NCBI RefSeq assembly: GCF_900109045.1
Contig: NZ_FNYL01000016.1
Location: 1-64,000, forward strand
Source: Dyadobacter sp. SG02
GTDB lineage: Bacteria > Bacteroidota > Bacteroidia > Cytophagales > Spirosomataceae
Length of the DNA: 64,000 nucleotides
Direction: 5' to 3'
This document shows, piece by piece, positions 40,403 through 49,352 of this stretch (its first letter is position 1; each line of letters begins with the position of its first letter). Below the pieces are notes generated by a model. It saw only the letters and a list, made by a program, of their open reading frames with translations, searched no databases and was not told where the DNA came from. The position numbers and the translations under genes were made by a program.

Positions 40403-42217
40403 TTAAAAGACGTAGTCGTTTTTGGCTATCAGCTCGTCCGCAATGCGGCGACGCGCGTCTTTGAGGTTCATTGGTTCGATCTTCGTGAACCTTTTCAGGC
40501 CCATCAGCATAACACGGAGCTCGTCGCTTTCTGCAAAACTGGTAATGGCCGACCGACCGGCATTGTTCACTTTTTCAACGGCTCGGTTGAGGTAAATCAG
40601 CGCTATGTCTTTCTGCAAAGCATTTGCTTCCTCGCCCAGCAATCCAATTCGCTTTTCTATCCTCAATAACACCGATTCGGCCACATAAATTTCAATAACC
40701 ATGTCGGCAAGGCTCATGATAATCTCCTGTTCCTCAGAAAGTTTTGTCATAAACTTCTGCACCGCCGCGCCTGAGATCATCAATGCAGCTTTTTTCAGGT
40801 TTTTGATCACCTTTTTCTCCGCGGCAAACAAAGTTTCGTCCTCTTCCGAGCTGAAATCGGGGATCGATAAAATTTCCTTGCCCACCGCCATGGCAGGCCC
40901 CATCAGGTTGAGATGGCCTTTCATGGCACGTTTCAGCAGCATATCCACCACCAACAGGCGGTTGATTTCGTTGGTACCCTCGAAAATCCGGTTGATCCGG
41001 CTATCGCGATAGGCGCGATCCATGGGTGCATCGGCCGAAAAACCCATCCCTCCATATACCTGCACACCTTCGTCCACCACAAAATCCAGCACTTCCGACC
41101 CATGCACTTTCATGATCGCGCACTCAATCGCAAATTCTTCCAGAGCCTTCAATTTCGCCTCGGCGTCATTCATCCCCTTGTCCTTGAAGGCCTGGATGAG
41201 GTCATCTATATTTTGTCCCACACGGTAAGCCGCCGATTCCGTCGCGAACATCCCCACAGCCATTTCGGCCAGCTTGTGCTTGATCGCGCCAAAATTGGCG
41301 ATCGCCGTACCGAACTGCTTTCGCTCGTTGGCATATTGTATGGCCTGAGAAGCCACTCGTTTGGAGCCACCGAGGGCTGCCGCCGCAAGCTTGATCCGAC
41401 CGATATTGAGGATATTAACCGCTATTTTAAATCCGTTACCACGTTCCGAGAGCATATTTTCGACCGGTACGAGGCAGTCGTTGAAGAACAACTGACGTGT
41501 ATCCGAACCCTTAATGCCCATTTTGTGCTCGGGCTCGTTCATCGTAATGCCGCCAAACGACTTTTCAATGATGAATGCGGTCAGATTTTTATCGGTCTCG
41601 CCATTTTCTTCGATTTTGGCAAAAACAATAAACACGTCGGCGAAACCGCCATTCGTGATCCACATTTTCTGGCCATTGATCACATAATGCTGCCCGTCCG
41701 CGCTCAATTTTGCCTTTGTTTTACCAGAATTGGCATCGGAACCCGAATCGGGTTCGGTGAGACAATAGGCTGCTTTCCACTCGCCGGATGCGAGTTTGGG
41801 CAGATATTGGCTTTTTTGCGCCTCATTGCCGTAGTAAAGAATAGGGAGCGTGCCAATGCCCGTATGTGCCGAAAGGGCCACGGAAAAGGAATTACCGGCG
41901 CCAGTAGCTTCCGCCACGAGCATGGAAGTATTGAAATTCATTCCGAAACCGCCAAACTCCTCCGGAACAGCGGTTCCCAATAAGCCGAGCTCACCCGCTT
42001 TGTCCATCAGACCGGAAATCAACGCCGGGCTTTTTGCCTGGTCGATTTCATCCAGACGCGGCCAAACTTCCCTGGACAGGAAATCGCGGCAGGTGTCAGC
42101 GATCATTCGCTGCTCTTCATTGAATTCTTCAGGGATAAAAATTTGATTGGCCAGGGTTTCCTTGATCAGGAATTCACCTCCTTTGATGGATGTCTGGTTT
42201 ACTGCTGCAACGGACAT
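40403..42217 (-). CDS. Acyl-CoA dehydrogenase (long, about 600-residue type)
   Basis: FAD enzyme for the first step of beta-oxidation. 604 residues, against about 380 for classical enzymes, because of a C-terminal helical extension like VLCAD/ACAD9. Visible motifs: AYCLTEPDSGSDANSGKTKA, WITNGGFADVFIVFA and YGGMGFSADAPMDRAYRDSRINRIFEGTNEINR, where the Glu of FEGT is the expected base. Two copies of the MarR-type operator lie in its promoter region, shared with the fadB-like and thiolase genes. It has its own terminator, so it is controlled as a separate transcript of a common regulon. ATG at 42217. Confidence 0.95.
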   Translation of the reverse strand: MSVAAVNQTSIKGGEFLIKETLANQIFIPEEFNEEQRMIADTCRDFLSREVWPRLDEIDQAKSPALISGLMDKAGELGLLGTAVPEEFGGFGMNFNTSMLVAEATGAGNSFSVALSAHTGIGTLPILYYGNEAQKSQYLPKLASGEWKAAYCLTEPDSGSDANSGKTKAKLSADGQHYVINGQKMWITNGGFADVFIVFAKIEENGETDKNLTAFIIEKSFGGITMNEPEHKMGIKGSDTRQLFFNDCLVPVENMLSERGNGFKIAVNILNIGRIKLAAAALGGSKRVASQAIQYANERKQFGTAIANFGAIKHKLAEMAVGMFATESAAYRVGQNIDDLIQAFKDKGMNDAEAKLKALEEFAIECAIMKVHGSEVLDFVVDEGVQVYGGMGFSADAPMDRAYRDSRINRIFEGTNEINRLLVVDMLLKRAMKGHLNLMGPAMAVGKEILSIPDFSSEEDETLFAAEKKVIKNLKKAALMISGAAVQKFMTKLSEEQEIIMSLADMVIEIYVAESVLLRIEKRIGLLGEEANALQKDIALIYLNRAVEKVNNAGRSAITSFAESDELRVMLMGLKRFTKIEPMNLKDARRRIADELIAKNDYVF

Positions 42218-42247
42218 ATCTGAATGCGGGTTAGTCGGAAACGTGTT

Positions 42248-42265
42248 GAGTATGCTTGCATACCA
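42248..42265. promoter_or_regulatory. Predicted MarR operator, promoter-downstream copy at the acyl-CoA dehydrogenase
   Basis: GAGTATGCTTGCATACCA contains the perfect palindromic core GTATGC-TT-GCATAC (42250-42263). It lies 31 bp upstream of the ATG and downstream of the -7 box, where a bound repressor could block elongation or open-complex formation. Confidence 0.72.
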
Positions 42266-42278
42266 TTACAGGTTGATG

Positions 42279-42308
42279 CAAATATAGATTATAAAAAGTA
42301 TTATGCAA
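42279..42308 (-). promoter_or_regulatory. Promoter of the acyl-CoA dehydrogenase gene
   Basis: On the minus strand the -33 TTG is at 42308-42306 and the -7 TATATTTG at 42286-42279, with 19 bp between: an exact consensus match. The -33 element lies inside the upstream operator copy. Confidence 0.75.
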
Positions 42309-42316
42309 GCATACTA
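42299..42316. promoter_or_regulatory. Predicted MarR operator, -33 copy at the acyl-CoA dehydrogenase
   Basis: TATTATGCAAGCATACTA is the exact reverse complement, 18 of 18 bases, of the site before marR (8420-8437). It covers the -33 TTG in the same way as at marR. Confidence 0.78.
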
Positions 42317-42381
42317 TTATCAAAATAAATGAAAATGACCGCCAGATGGACGGTCACGTTCAATACCATGCATTTGCGTCG

Positions 42382-45270
42382 CTATTTCTTAAAAATCCTG
42401 AATTGCTTTAAAAACTCGCCGTTGTTCTCAATCCGGATAAAGTAGATCCCGGCCGACAGCCCGATCGCGTCCAGATCGAGGTTTGCCAGCTCGTCCGAAA
42501 CCTGGATCAGCGATCTGGCGATCGGCATTCGCTTGCCTGCGGCCGTTACAATTTCCCAGCTCAGATTATCGCCTGGTTGGTATTCCGGGAGTTTGATGTT
42601 AACGATGCTTTCCACCGGGTTTGGATAAAAAGCCCAATCCTCCATGTTTTTGCTGATATCCGCCTTGTCGCCCGCCGAAATACCGAACTCGATCGAGTTC
42701 GTAACCACTGCGGAATCGTCTTTAAAGGCCGTAACTGTGAGCGTATACCTGCCCACATAAGGCGCAAAACCGGACGCGTCCTCATACAAAGCATAAGGAA
42801 AAATCGACGTCGTCGCTTTCCTGCGGTACGGGCCGTTCAAGTCGAACGAAACCTTGTCGTATTCGAAATTTCCGTAGGCATACATGTTCAGCTTCGAAGG
42901 CAACGAATCGTAAGGTATCACGTCATCGCCCGATAATTTCCTGATCACACGCTGATCCACTTTGCTACCACCCTGAACGAGTTCAAAACGGATTTCCGGG
43001 ATTTGCACCAGCAATACCAGCGGGATTTCCACGTATGCGCCTGCGTTGTCGTATGCGCGGATGATGAGCCGGTATTCGCCTTCCTCGGAAGGTGTTCCCG
43101 AAAATTCATTCAATGCAAAATTGAGCCATGAAGGCCGGTTCTGCACGGTAATAGATGAGATATAACCATCTGGATCTCCGAAAATATTGGTCGGAAGAAT
43201 GTAGCTGAACGGCATGTTGATCTGCGCGAACTTCGTAGGCAGCCCGCTCGTAGCAAAAGGCGGCGCATTCAGGAACTGCGGCTCCACGACTTTAACGGTA
43301 AAGTAGGTTTCCACAAATGCATTCAGGTCGTCATATGCCTTGAGAATAATGCGGTAATCGCCCAATTTCGAAGGGGTTCCGCTGAGTACACCATTTGAAA
43401 ACGTCAGCCACGAAGGCAATTCGGCTGCTTCCACTTTGGTAATGCTTCCGTCGGGGTCGACGAATGCTGTTTTGGGAATGGTGATGGTAAATGGCTTATC
43501 CACTGCCACCAGCTGATTCGAGAAATTACTGTCAACGGTCGGCGGTTTGTTCGCATTCTCACGCGTATCCACCCGAATCGTGAAAAACGCTTCTGCCGAG
43601 CCACCTTCGTCATCGATCCCTTTTACGGCAATGCGGTAATCGCCAAGTGCCGTAGGTCTTCCCCGCAAAACGCCGTTTTCATACCGCAGCCACGCGGGCA
43701 GTGCGCCCACGTCTACACGTACGACTGTGCCGTCGACATCCGAGAATGTATCGATGGGAAGCCGGTATTCGAAATCCTTGTTTACCGGAATAATCTGCAT
43801 CGGCACCGGCCTGAATACGTAAGGCACGTGGTTGGACGCATCGTCCCAATAGCTCGGCGACAAAATGTCCTCAATCAAACGAATGCGGACCGGGCGCGGT
43901 TTCGACGGATCGGCATAGGCACGTTTGGCCCATTCATCGTAAATCACACCTTGCGCACCGCCCTTTTCGGTAGCCGCCGACAAGCGGTACGATACCGAAT
44001 CGGCATACACGATCGGCGTCATGGGTTTGTTCAGCCAGGAGGATGATCCCTGTCGCAAGAACCCTTCCGCCCGAGCCATCTGTTCTTTCGTCGAAATAAC
44101 TACCGCCACCACATTGGCGCCATGCTCGAAATTCTCGTTGATTTGCTTCATATGGGCATTATTATCGAGGTATGAGCTCACAAAGAGCTCATTGGCCGTA
44201 ATAAAGCCCGGAGGCGCATCGCTTTTTAAAATATCCACGGACCACCGGTGGTCGTACGCGGCCAGCGCGTCGTTGACTTTAATCCCGTCTGTTTTTGCAT
44301 TGAGGTCACGAAAGCCCAACGTTCCGCGTGTGGCAGATTGCGCATCGAAAACCGACCCGTAATCCGACACATATTTAATGCCCGGATCGATGCCTTTGAT
44401 AGCAGCCACCATTTGCTCGGTAAACTTTTTGAGCATCATGTGGCGGTATATATACCAATCTTTCCCGTAGCGCTGGCGGAACGACAAGTTCGGCTCCCAG
44501 GCGGTGGCCGGCGGGTTGGCCTCGTCGAACGACTTGAAAGTCATACCCCAGAGAAAGTTGATCCGCTCGATCTTCTTGTATTTCCCTTTTACAAAATCCT
44601 TGAAACCCTTCACCATCGAAGGAGAGTAATCGTAAACGGCCGAGGTTTCCTTGCCATTTTCAATCAAACCACCCGGATATTCCCCTTCCTGGGTACCCGT
44701 GCCGGTTACCGACACATAGAGCAACCTCTTTTCGGTCTGTAAATATTTGTATCGATTGATAACCTCTTTCACGAATGCAACCCCCTTATCTACAATTGGC
44801 TGGTTATCAAATCCGAAGAAAGTATCCTGGTAACCGCTGAGCAGCGGCTTGCCTGAATGGCTGAACTGGCTGTCTGAAATCTCCCAGAAGCCTTTGATGC
44901 GCGTGCTATGCCGGCCGAGGTGAATACGCAATGCGACTTTCATGCCCAGATCCGTGGCAAGTTTGATCTGTTGATCATACTTGGCCCACAGCGGCGTGTC
45001 GGTAGGCGAGTTGAAATACACCTTGTCCCACGGAACGGTAATATAAACCGCATTAAGCCCGTAATCCTTCGCCGAACGGATCAGGTCCTGCTCCGGGCTA
45101 ACCTCGTCCGGCGTGGTGAGGTTCAGGAGCATCAGCGCGAGGTAACGCTGGTTGTCCGTTTCGGTAGTTCGTTGAGTGCTCTGCCCTGAGACGCGGCCGG
45201 CCGATGCCAGCACGGTCAGCAACAAAGCAATAGGGGTCAAAAACTTAAACGCACGCGTAGAATTGAGCAT
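42382..45270 (-). CDS. T9SS-exported GH42-like protein with cadherin-type repeats
   Basis: The start is taken at the ATG at 45270 (MLNSTRAFKFLTPIALLL), 962 residues, because the upstream TTG overlaps the previous gene. A signal peptide is followed by a TIM-barrel-like region (about 45-440: GLNAVYITVPWDKVYFNSP, KVALRIHLGRH, LYVSVTGTGTQEGEYPGG) resembling GH42/beta-galactosidase-type hydrolases. Three about 85-residue cadherin-like repeats follow (FSDVDGTV, FVDPDGSI, FGDPDGYI, each with PxWL and G-P motifs). The C-terminus (FYPNPVESIVNIKLP... GIYFIRI) is a type A T9SS sorting domain. Cell-surface glycan activity is inferred. It is in an operon with two glycosyltransferases. Confidence 0.78.
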   Translation of the reverse strand: MLNSTRAFKFLTPIALLLTVLASAGRVSGQSTQRTTETDNQRYLALMLLNLTTPDEVSPEQDLIRSAKDYGLNAVYITVPWDKVYFNSPTDTPLWAKYDQQIKLATDLGMKVALRIHLGRHSTRIKGFWEISDSQFSHSGKPLLSGYQDTFFGFDNQPIVDKGVAFVKEVINRYKYLQTEKRLLYVSVTGTGTQEGEYPGGLIENGKETSAVYDYSPSMVKGFKDFVKGKYKKIERINFLWGMTFKSFDEANPPATAWEPNLSFRQRYGKDWYIYRHMMLKKFTEQMVAAIKGIDPGIKYVSDYGSVFDAQSATRGTLGFRDLNAKTDGIKVNDALAAYDHRWSVDILKSDAPPGFITANELFVSSYLDNNAHMKQINENFEHGANVVAVVISTKEQMARAEGFLRQGSSSWLNKPMTPIVYADSVSYRLSAATEKGGAQGVIYDEWAKRAYADPSKPRPVRIRLIEDILSPSYWDDASNHVPYVFRPVPMQIIPVNKDFEYRLPIDTFSDVDGTVVRVDVGALPAWLRYENGVLRGRPTALGDYRIAVKGIDDEGGSAEAFFTIRVDTRENANKPPTVDSNFSNQLVAVDKPFTITIPKTAFVDPDGSITKVEAAELPSWLTFSNGVLSGTPSKLGDYRIILKAYDDLNAFVETYFTVKVVEPQFLNAPPFATSGLPTKFAQINMPFSYILPTNIFGDPDGYISSITVQNRPSWLNFALNEFSGTPSEEGEYRLIIRAYDNAGAYVEIPLVLLVQIPEIRFELVQGGSKVDQRVIRKLSGDDVIPYDSLPSKLNMYAYGNFEYDKVSFDLNGPYRRKATTSIFPYALYEDASGFAPYVGRYTLTVTAFKDDSAVVTNSIEFGISAGDKADISKNMEDWAFYPNPVESIVNIKLPEYQPGDNLSWEIVTAAGKRMPIARSLIQVSDELANLDLDAIGLSAGIYFIRIENNGEFLKQFRIFKK

Positions 45271-45271
45271 A

Positions 45272-46387
45272 CTAACGGGTTTTGTCAATTAATTCGATCC
45301 ACTCATTATATCCGTTTTCCACATTGAACCGGCTTGCTACTTCAATGCTCCGGGCACTGTCGGTTTTCGTTTCTCCATTCATCACCGACCGCATGGCCGC
45401 AACCATTTGTCTGACGCTCAGATCGTCGGTGACGACGCCCATTCCATCCTGTACAAACTCGGAAACGCCCCCGGAAGGAAATGCAACAATAGGCTTACCC
45501 AGCAACGCAGCTTCTATCATCACCAGCGGAAAAGGGTCCTGCCGCGAGGTCAGCAGAAAACCATTTCCCATATTAAGATAGGCATAATAATCTTCTTTCT
45601 GCTTGCCGGTCAGGTGAATTTTGGTCGCCGACGTGTTGTTAGCGCAACGTTGCTCGGTATAATACACCAATCCATCATCGATCGTTGCACCGACCCAGAC
45701 AAGGTGTACCCGCGGATCGTTCACTTCTGCGGCGATGTCGGGCAGCAAATCGAAGCCCTTACGCTCCGAGGTCATTCCCGACAATATCCACACAAAAGCA
45801 TCGGCCGGAATACCCAGTTTTTTCCGCAATTCAGCGGAGCGGTTATCGTCTTTTTTTACCAGTGAAGGATCGATAAACGAGTATAGTAACCCTACATTTT
45901 TCCCTCCGGCATCTTTCAACGAATCACAAGTAGTCTGCGAGCAGCCGATCAGCAGTTCAGAGTAATCCACAATGCTTTTGAAGTCGGGCGCGCTCAGGTA
46001 CGCGTATGTGAGGGGCATTTCGTGGAAATGGGTTATCACTTTTATACCAAATTCCTTTGCTACCACGATCGTCTCGGGGATCATTGTTGTATTCACATAC
46101 CAGAAATCGGCCTGGAAACTCTTCGCCAGCTTTCGCAATGCCCGGAGCGTGGGGTTAATGCCCAGGTGAAAGGAAATTTTCTCGATCGTATTGAATTTGC
46201 GCGGGGCAATGTGGACGGGAATGTCCTGGGGAAACTCGGCGAGCAATTCACCGTTCGCGAAACTGACGATACCGACATCAAACCGCGAACGGTCTATTTT
46301 TTTCATAATGTACAACAGCATCATTTCTGATCCTGTCCGTGTGGCATAGGGCGTAAAAAAGAGGATTCTCTTCTTGGATTGATTCAT
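45272..46387 (-). CDS. Family 4 glycosyltransferase (GT-B fold)
   Basis: 371 residues. The N-terminal Rossmann half starts KRILFFTPYATRTGSEMMLLYIMKKI. The C-terminal half has the donor-site GMTSERKGFDLLPDIAAEVNDPRVHLVWVG and the EX7E-type segment PLVMIEAALLGKPIVAFPSGGVSEFV (about 285-310). This is a retaining GT4 enzyme adding a sugar to a surface polymer; donor and acceptor are unknown. Its start overlaps the stop of the upstream GT2 gene (ATGA), and its stop is 1 bp from the next ATG, so the three genes are tightly coupled. Confidence 0.88.
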   Translation of the reverse strand: MNQSKKRILFFTPYATRTGSEMMLLYIMKKIDRSRFDVGIVSFANGELLAEFPQDIPVHIAPRKFNTIEKISFHLGINPTLRALRKLAKSFQADFWYVNTTMIPETIVVAKEFGIKVITHFHEMPLTYAYLSAPDFKSIVDYSELLIGCSQTTCDSLKDAGGKNVGLLYSFIDPSLVKKDDNRSAELRKKLGIPADAFVWILSGMTSERKGFDLLPDIAAEVNDPRVHLVWVGATIDDGLVYYTEQRCANNTSATKIHLTGKQKEDYYAYLNMGNGFLLTSRQDPFPLVMIEAALLGKPIVAFPSGGVSEFVQDGMGVVTDDLSVRQMVAAMRSVMNGETKTDSARSIEVASRFNVENGYNEWIELIDKTR

Positions 46388-47391
46388 GCAGAGGCAGTTA
46401 AGAGGTCGATGTTCTCCTGGGGCTTGATCTTGTACAGCCCTTTCCGTAGGAACAGCGTTTTCCAGAAATATTTTAAAAGAACGCGGGTCTTCCTTACATA
46501 TATATGTTGTGTGCGAAGTTCCGAAAACGGATTTCCGCTTTTTCTCAAATTAAAGAGCATTTTCCAGCCATAAACCACCGGCACCATGAAAATGTAATGC
46601 AGGATCAACATAATATATTGCAAAATACCATACTGTTTCCGTACCCACAGGAAATTAGAAACCTGCATTTGGGTGCTGAACCGGTTGATCCACGAAATAT
46701 TCGTCCGGCGGAACGGGTTGTTGTTTTCCAAATGGATAAAAGTGCAATCCTGAAAGTAACACAGCTTACCGAGCTTTCCCAACCGGCCCGACCATTCAAC
46801 GTCCTCTCCATACATGAAAAATTCTTTACTGAAACCGCCCGTTTGCTCAAATCCTTCCTTTCTCACAAACATGAATGCCCCTACAAGCCAATCGTGCTGG
46901 TCGGGATCGGTGTAGGCCGGTTCAGGATAAAGTTTACCCACCACCTTATCTACCAGACCGCTCGGAGGAAGTATGAAAAACGTCTTCCGGAATTCGTTGA
47001 AGCTCCGGTAAAAAGGCATCGGGGTGCCGTCGGGATAGTATTGCAATGCACCGCAGGCGATAATGTCAGCGCGCTGGTTCATCCGGTCGAAACACCGTCC
47101 GATCACATTGTCGGTCAGCAGCGTATCGGCATTCAGCAACAGCAGATATTTACCTTTGGCGATCTCCATGCCGCGGTTGTTGGCAATGCCAAAACCCGCA
47201 TTGTACTCCATGTCGATCCACCGCACTTCCGGATGGGCCTCTCTCACCAATGCGCCACCGCCATTCGCAGGATCGTTGTCAACAACAATAACCTCATAAG
47301 TTACTCCGGCTGTAACCCGGTTGACAGAATCTAAGCAATTGATAATGAGTTGAGGCGTCCTGTAATTAATGATAATAATGGATACATCCAT
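46384..47391 (-). CDS. Family 2 glycosyltransferase (rhamnosyltransferase-like)
   Basis: 335 residues. The GT-A domain starts VSIIIINYRTPQLIINCLDSV and has IVVDNDPANGG, LLLNADTLLTDNV (metal-binding Asp), and WLVGAFMFVRKEGFEQTGGFSKEFFMYGEDVEWSGRL with the catalytic EDVEW. This pattern matches WbbL/rhamnosyltransferase-type GT2 enzymes of O-antigen and exopolysaccharide loci. A hydrophobic stretch near 245-265 may attach it to the membrane. It is the first gene of a three-gene minus-strand operon with the GT4 and the T9SS protein. Confidence 0.88.
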   Translation of the reverse strand: MDVSIIIINYRTPQLIINCLDSVNRVTAGVTYEVIVVDNDPANGGGALVREAHPEVRWIDMEYNAGFGIANNRGMEIAKGKYLLLLNADTLLTDNVIGRCFDRMNQRADIIACGALQYYPDGTPMPFYRSFNEFRKTFFILPPSGLVDKVVGKLYPEPAYTDPDQHDWLVGAFMFVRKEGFEQTGGFSKEFFMYGEDVEWSGRLGKLGKLCYFQDCTFIHLENNNPFRRTNISWINRFSTQMQVSNFLWVRKQYGILQYIMLILHYIFMVPVVYGWKMLFNLRKSGNPFSELRTQHIYVRKTRVLLKYFWKTLFLRKGLYKIKPQENIDLLTASA

Positions 47392-47497
47392 GAAAGCGGG
47401 CGTGCATGATGAAAGGGCAAAAATAAAAAATCTCCCCGGAAGATGGGTAACACTTCCGGGGAGACGTATAAAATCAAGTCGAATGTTAGTCTACGGC

Positions 47498-48676
47498 CTA
47501 ATTAAGTCTTTCGTAAATACCTGCAACGCCCTGGCCGCCACCTACACATGCCGTTACCATGCCATATTTCTGGTCGCGGCGCTTCATTTCGTTAAAGAGC
47601 TGGACGGAAAGCCGAGCGCCTGTGGACCCTAATGCGTGCCCCAATGCAATAGCGCCGCCATTCGGATTCACGATCGCGGGGTCGATACCCAGCTCCTGGA
47701 TCACCGCCAGTGATTGCGCGGCAAATGCTTCGTTCAATTCCACTTGCTGAATATCATTCAGTTTCAAACCAGCTTGTTTCAATGCGAGCGGCACCGCGGC
47801 AACGGGCCCGATGCCCATAATGCGCGGGTCCACGCCCGCCGTCGCGTACGACATCATGCGTGCGATGGGTTTCAGGCCCAGCTCATTGACCAGCTTTTCC
47901 GACATTACTATCACAAATGCAGCTCCGTCCGAAGTTTGCGAAGAATTCCCGGCCGTTACCGAGCCTCCCGCCGCAAAAACGGGTTTCAGTTTATTCAATG
48001 CCTCGACAGTCGTATCCGCACGCGGACCTTCATCCTGGCTAATCACTGTTTCCTTTGTTTTCTTCTTACCCGACGCCTGATCGAAATAGGTTTCCTTCAC
48101 GGTTACCGGCACAATGCCGTCTGCAAACCAACCCTCTTTTTGCGCGCGCAGCGCTTTCTGGTGTGACTGGAATGAAAATTCATCCTGCGCCTCACGGCTG
48201 ATCTTGAAATCCTGTGCTACCTGTTCGGCGGTGAGACCCATGCTGAGGTAGTAATCGGGATTGGTATGTGCTATTTCGTAGTTCAATGCCGTTTTCCAGC
48301 CCATTGTAGGAACCAGCGACATTGATTCGGTGCCGCCCGCGATAATGCATTCGGCCATTCCGGCGTGGATTTTCGCCGATGCCATCGCGATCGCCTCGAC
48401 ACCCGAGCCGCAGTAGCGGTTGATAGTGATACCCGATACATTTTTGGGTAAGGAAAGCAATGCCACGTAACGGCCCATTTGCATGCCCTGCTCGGCTTCC
48501 GGGACCGCATTGCCCACGATCACATCATCCACGCGGGTCGGGTCGAGCTGTGGGGTTTGTTCCAGCAAATGTTTGATCACCGTCGCACCGAGGTCGTCGG
48601 GACGAGTAAACCGGAATCCGCCTCTCGGCGCCTTGCCCACCGCGGTGCGATAGCCCGCAACAATGTATGCGTTCAT
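47498..48676 (-). CDS. Acetyl-CoA C-acyltransferase (thiolase)
   Basis: Thiolytic step of beta-oxidation. 392 residues. The nucleophilic Cys89 lies in NRYCGSGVEAIA, the catalytic His in GGAIALGHALGSTGAR, and the second Cys in TACVGGGQGVAGIYERL. The chain begins AYIVAGYRTAVGKAPRGGFRF. The domain length and motifs fit FadA/AtoB; long-chain use is inferred from the shared operator with the fadB-like and acyl-CoA dehydrogenase genes. The MarR-type palindrome lies 43-60 bp upstream. ATG at 48676. It stands alone, since neither neighbour is metabolic. Confidence 0.94.
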   Translation of the reverse strand: MNAYIVAGYRTAVGKAPRGGFRFTRPDDLGATVIKHLLEQTPQLDPTRVDDVIVGNAVPEAEQGMQMGRYVALLSLPKNVSGITINRYCGSGVEAIAMASAKIHAGMAECIIAGGTESMSLVPTMGWKTALNYEIAHTNPDYYLSMGLTAEQVAQDFKISREAQDEFSFQSHQKALRAQKEGWFADGIVPVTVKETYFDQASGKKKTKETVISQDEGPRADTTVEALNKLKPVFAAGGSVTAGNSSQTSDGAAFVIVMSEKLVNELGLKPIARMMSYATAGVDPRIMGIGPVAAVPLALKQAGLKLNDIQQVELNEAFAAQSLAVIQELGIDPAIVNPNGGAIALGHALGSTGARLSVQLFNEMKRRDQKYGMVTACVGGGQGVAGIYERLN

Positions 48677-48718
48677 ATTGGATCTGTTTTTGAAATCAGT
48701 TCAGCAGGGATTCATATT

Positions 48719-48736
48719 TAGTATGCCTGCATACCA
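48719..48736. promoter_or_regulatory. Predicted MarR operator upstream of the thiolase
   Basis: TAGTATGCCTGCATACCA has the palindromic core GTATGC-CT-GCATAC, one centre base different from the other copies. It lies 43 bp upstream of the thiolase ATG on the minus strand. Confidence 0.72.
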
Positions 48737-48759
48737 TTGGTAAAAATAGGTATTAATCC

Positions 48760-48800
48760 TAAAACAACAAACCGCCGGAGTTTGTTTTCCGGCGGTTTGT
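48760..48800 (-). terminator. Terminator of the pspC-like gene
   Basis: A perfect 12-bp stem, ACAAACCGCCGG (48767-48778) with CCGGCGGTTTGT (48789-48800). On the minus strand it is followed by the T-rich TGTTTTAGG. It isolates pspC from the thiolase gene. Confidence 0.88.
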
Positions 48801-48835
48801 AACTACCAAGTCTTTGCTGATGGAAGTTTTAAATT

Positions 48836-49069
48836 TCAGGAAGGGATGTGCCCCTGTTCCAGCTCTTTGGGGCGTTTTGCGCTATCGGGCATGACGATCC
48901 AAAGGATGATGTAAAACAAAATGACAGGGAAAGTAACCGGGATGAAGACCGCGAGCACGAACAATACACGGATAATGGTGACGTCGATCTCGAAGTAATC
49001 GGCTAATCCTGAGGCTACACCGCCGATCATTTTATTGCTGGTGTTACGGAACAATCTATTGTGGTTCAT
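48836..49069 (-). CDS. PspC-domain membrane protein
   Basis: 77 residues: a PspC domain (RLFRNTSNKMIGGVASGLADYFEIDVTIIRVLFVLAVFI) with one long hydrophobic segment continuing to about residue 65, and a short hydrophilic tail. PspC proteins belong to the phage-shock/envelope-stress response; stand-alone short forms are common in Bacteroidota and their role is poorly known. It is divergent from secA, and no pspA or pspB lies nearby. Confidence 0.9.
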   Translation of the reverse strand: MNHNRLFRNTSNKMIGGVASGLADYFEIDVTIIRVLFVLAVFIPVTFPVILFYIILWIVMPDSAKRPKELEQGHIPS

Positions 49070-49221
49070 GGCTATATCTGTTTAAATCGTTTTGATGTGT
49101 TAAAGGTACTATGCATTACCTAGTAGTGGTTTTAAATCTGTACAAACGGTGCAAGGCCATTAGCACGGGTCGTTTTTAATGATAATAAAACATTAGATAT
49201 GCATTAGGATTATGCCAGTTG

Positions 49222-49254
49222 TTGCGTAATACTATTGGCAATGAATTACCTTTG
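49222..49254 (+). promoter_or_regulatory. Promoter of secA
   Basis: The -33 TTG at 49222-49224 and -7 TACCTTTG at 49247-49254, 22 bp apart, match the Bacteroidota consensus. A start near 49261 would give a 5' leader of about 90 nt before the ATG at 49353. Confidence 0.65.
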
Positions 49255-49352
49255 GGCTAAGAAATAAGAGTTTTGCTGACAATGTGACACGCGTTTCTTT
49301 GCAGGCTCAATATTTTTCAAGGATAAAACCGGTTAAAAACATACATCACATC

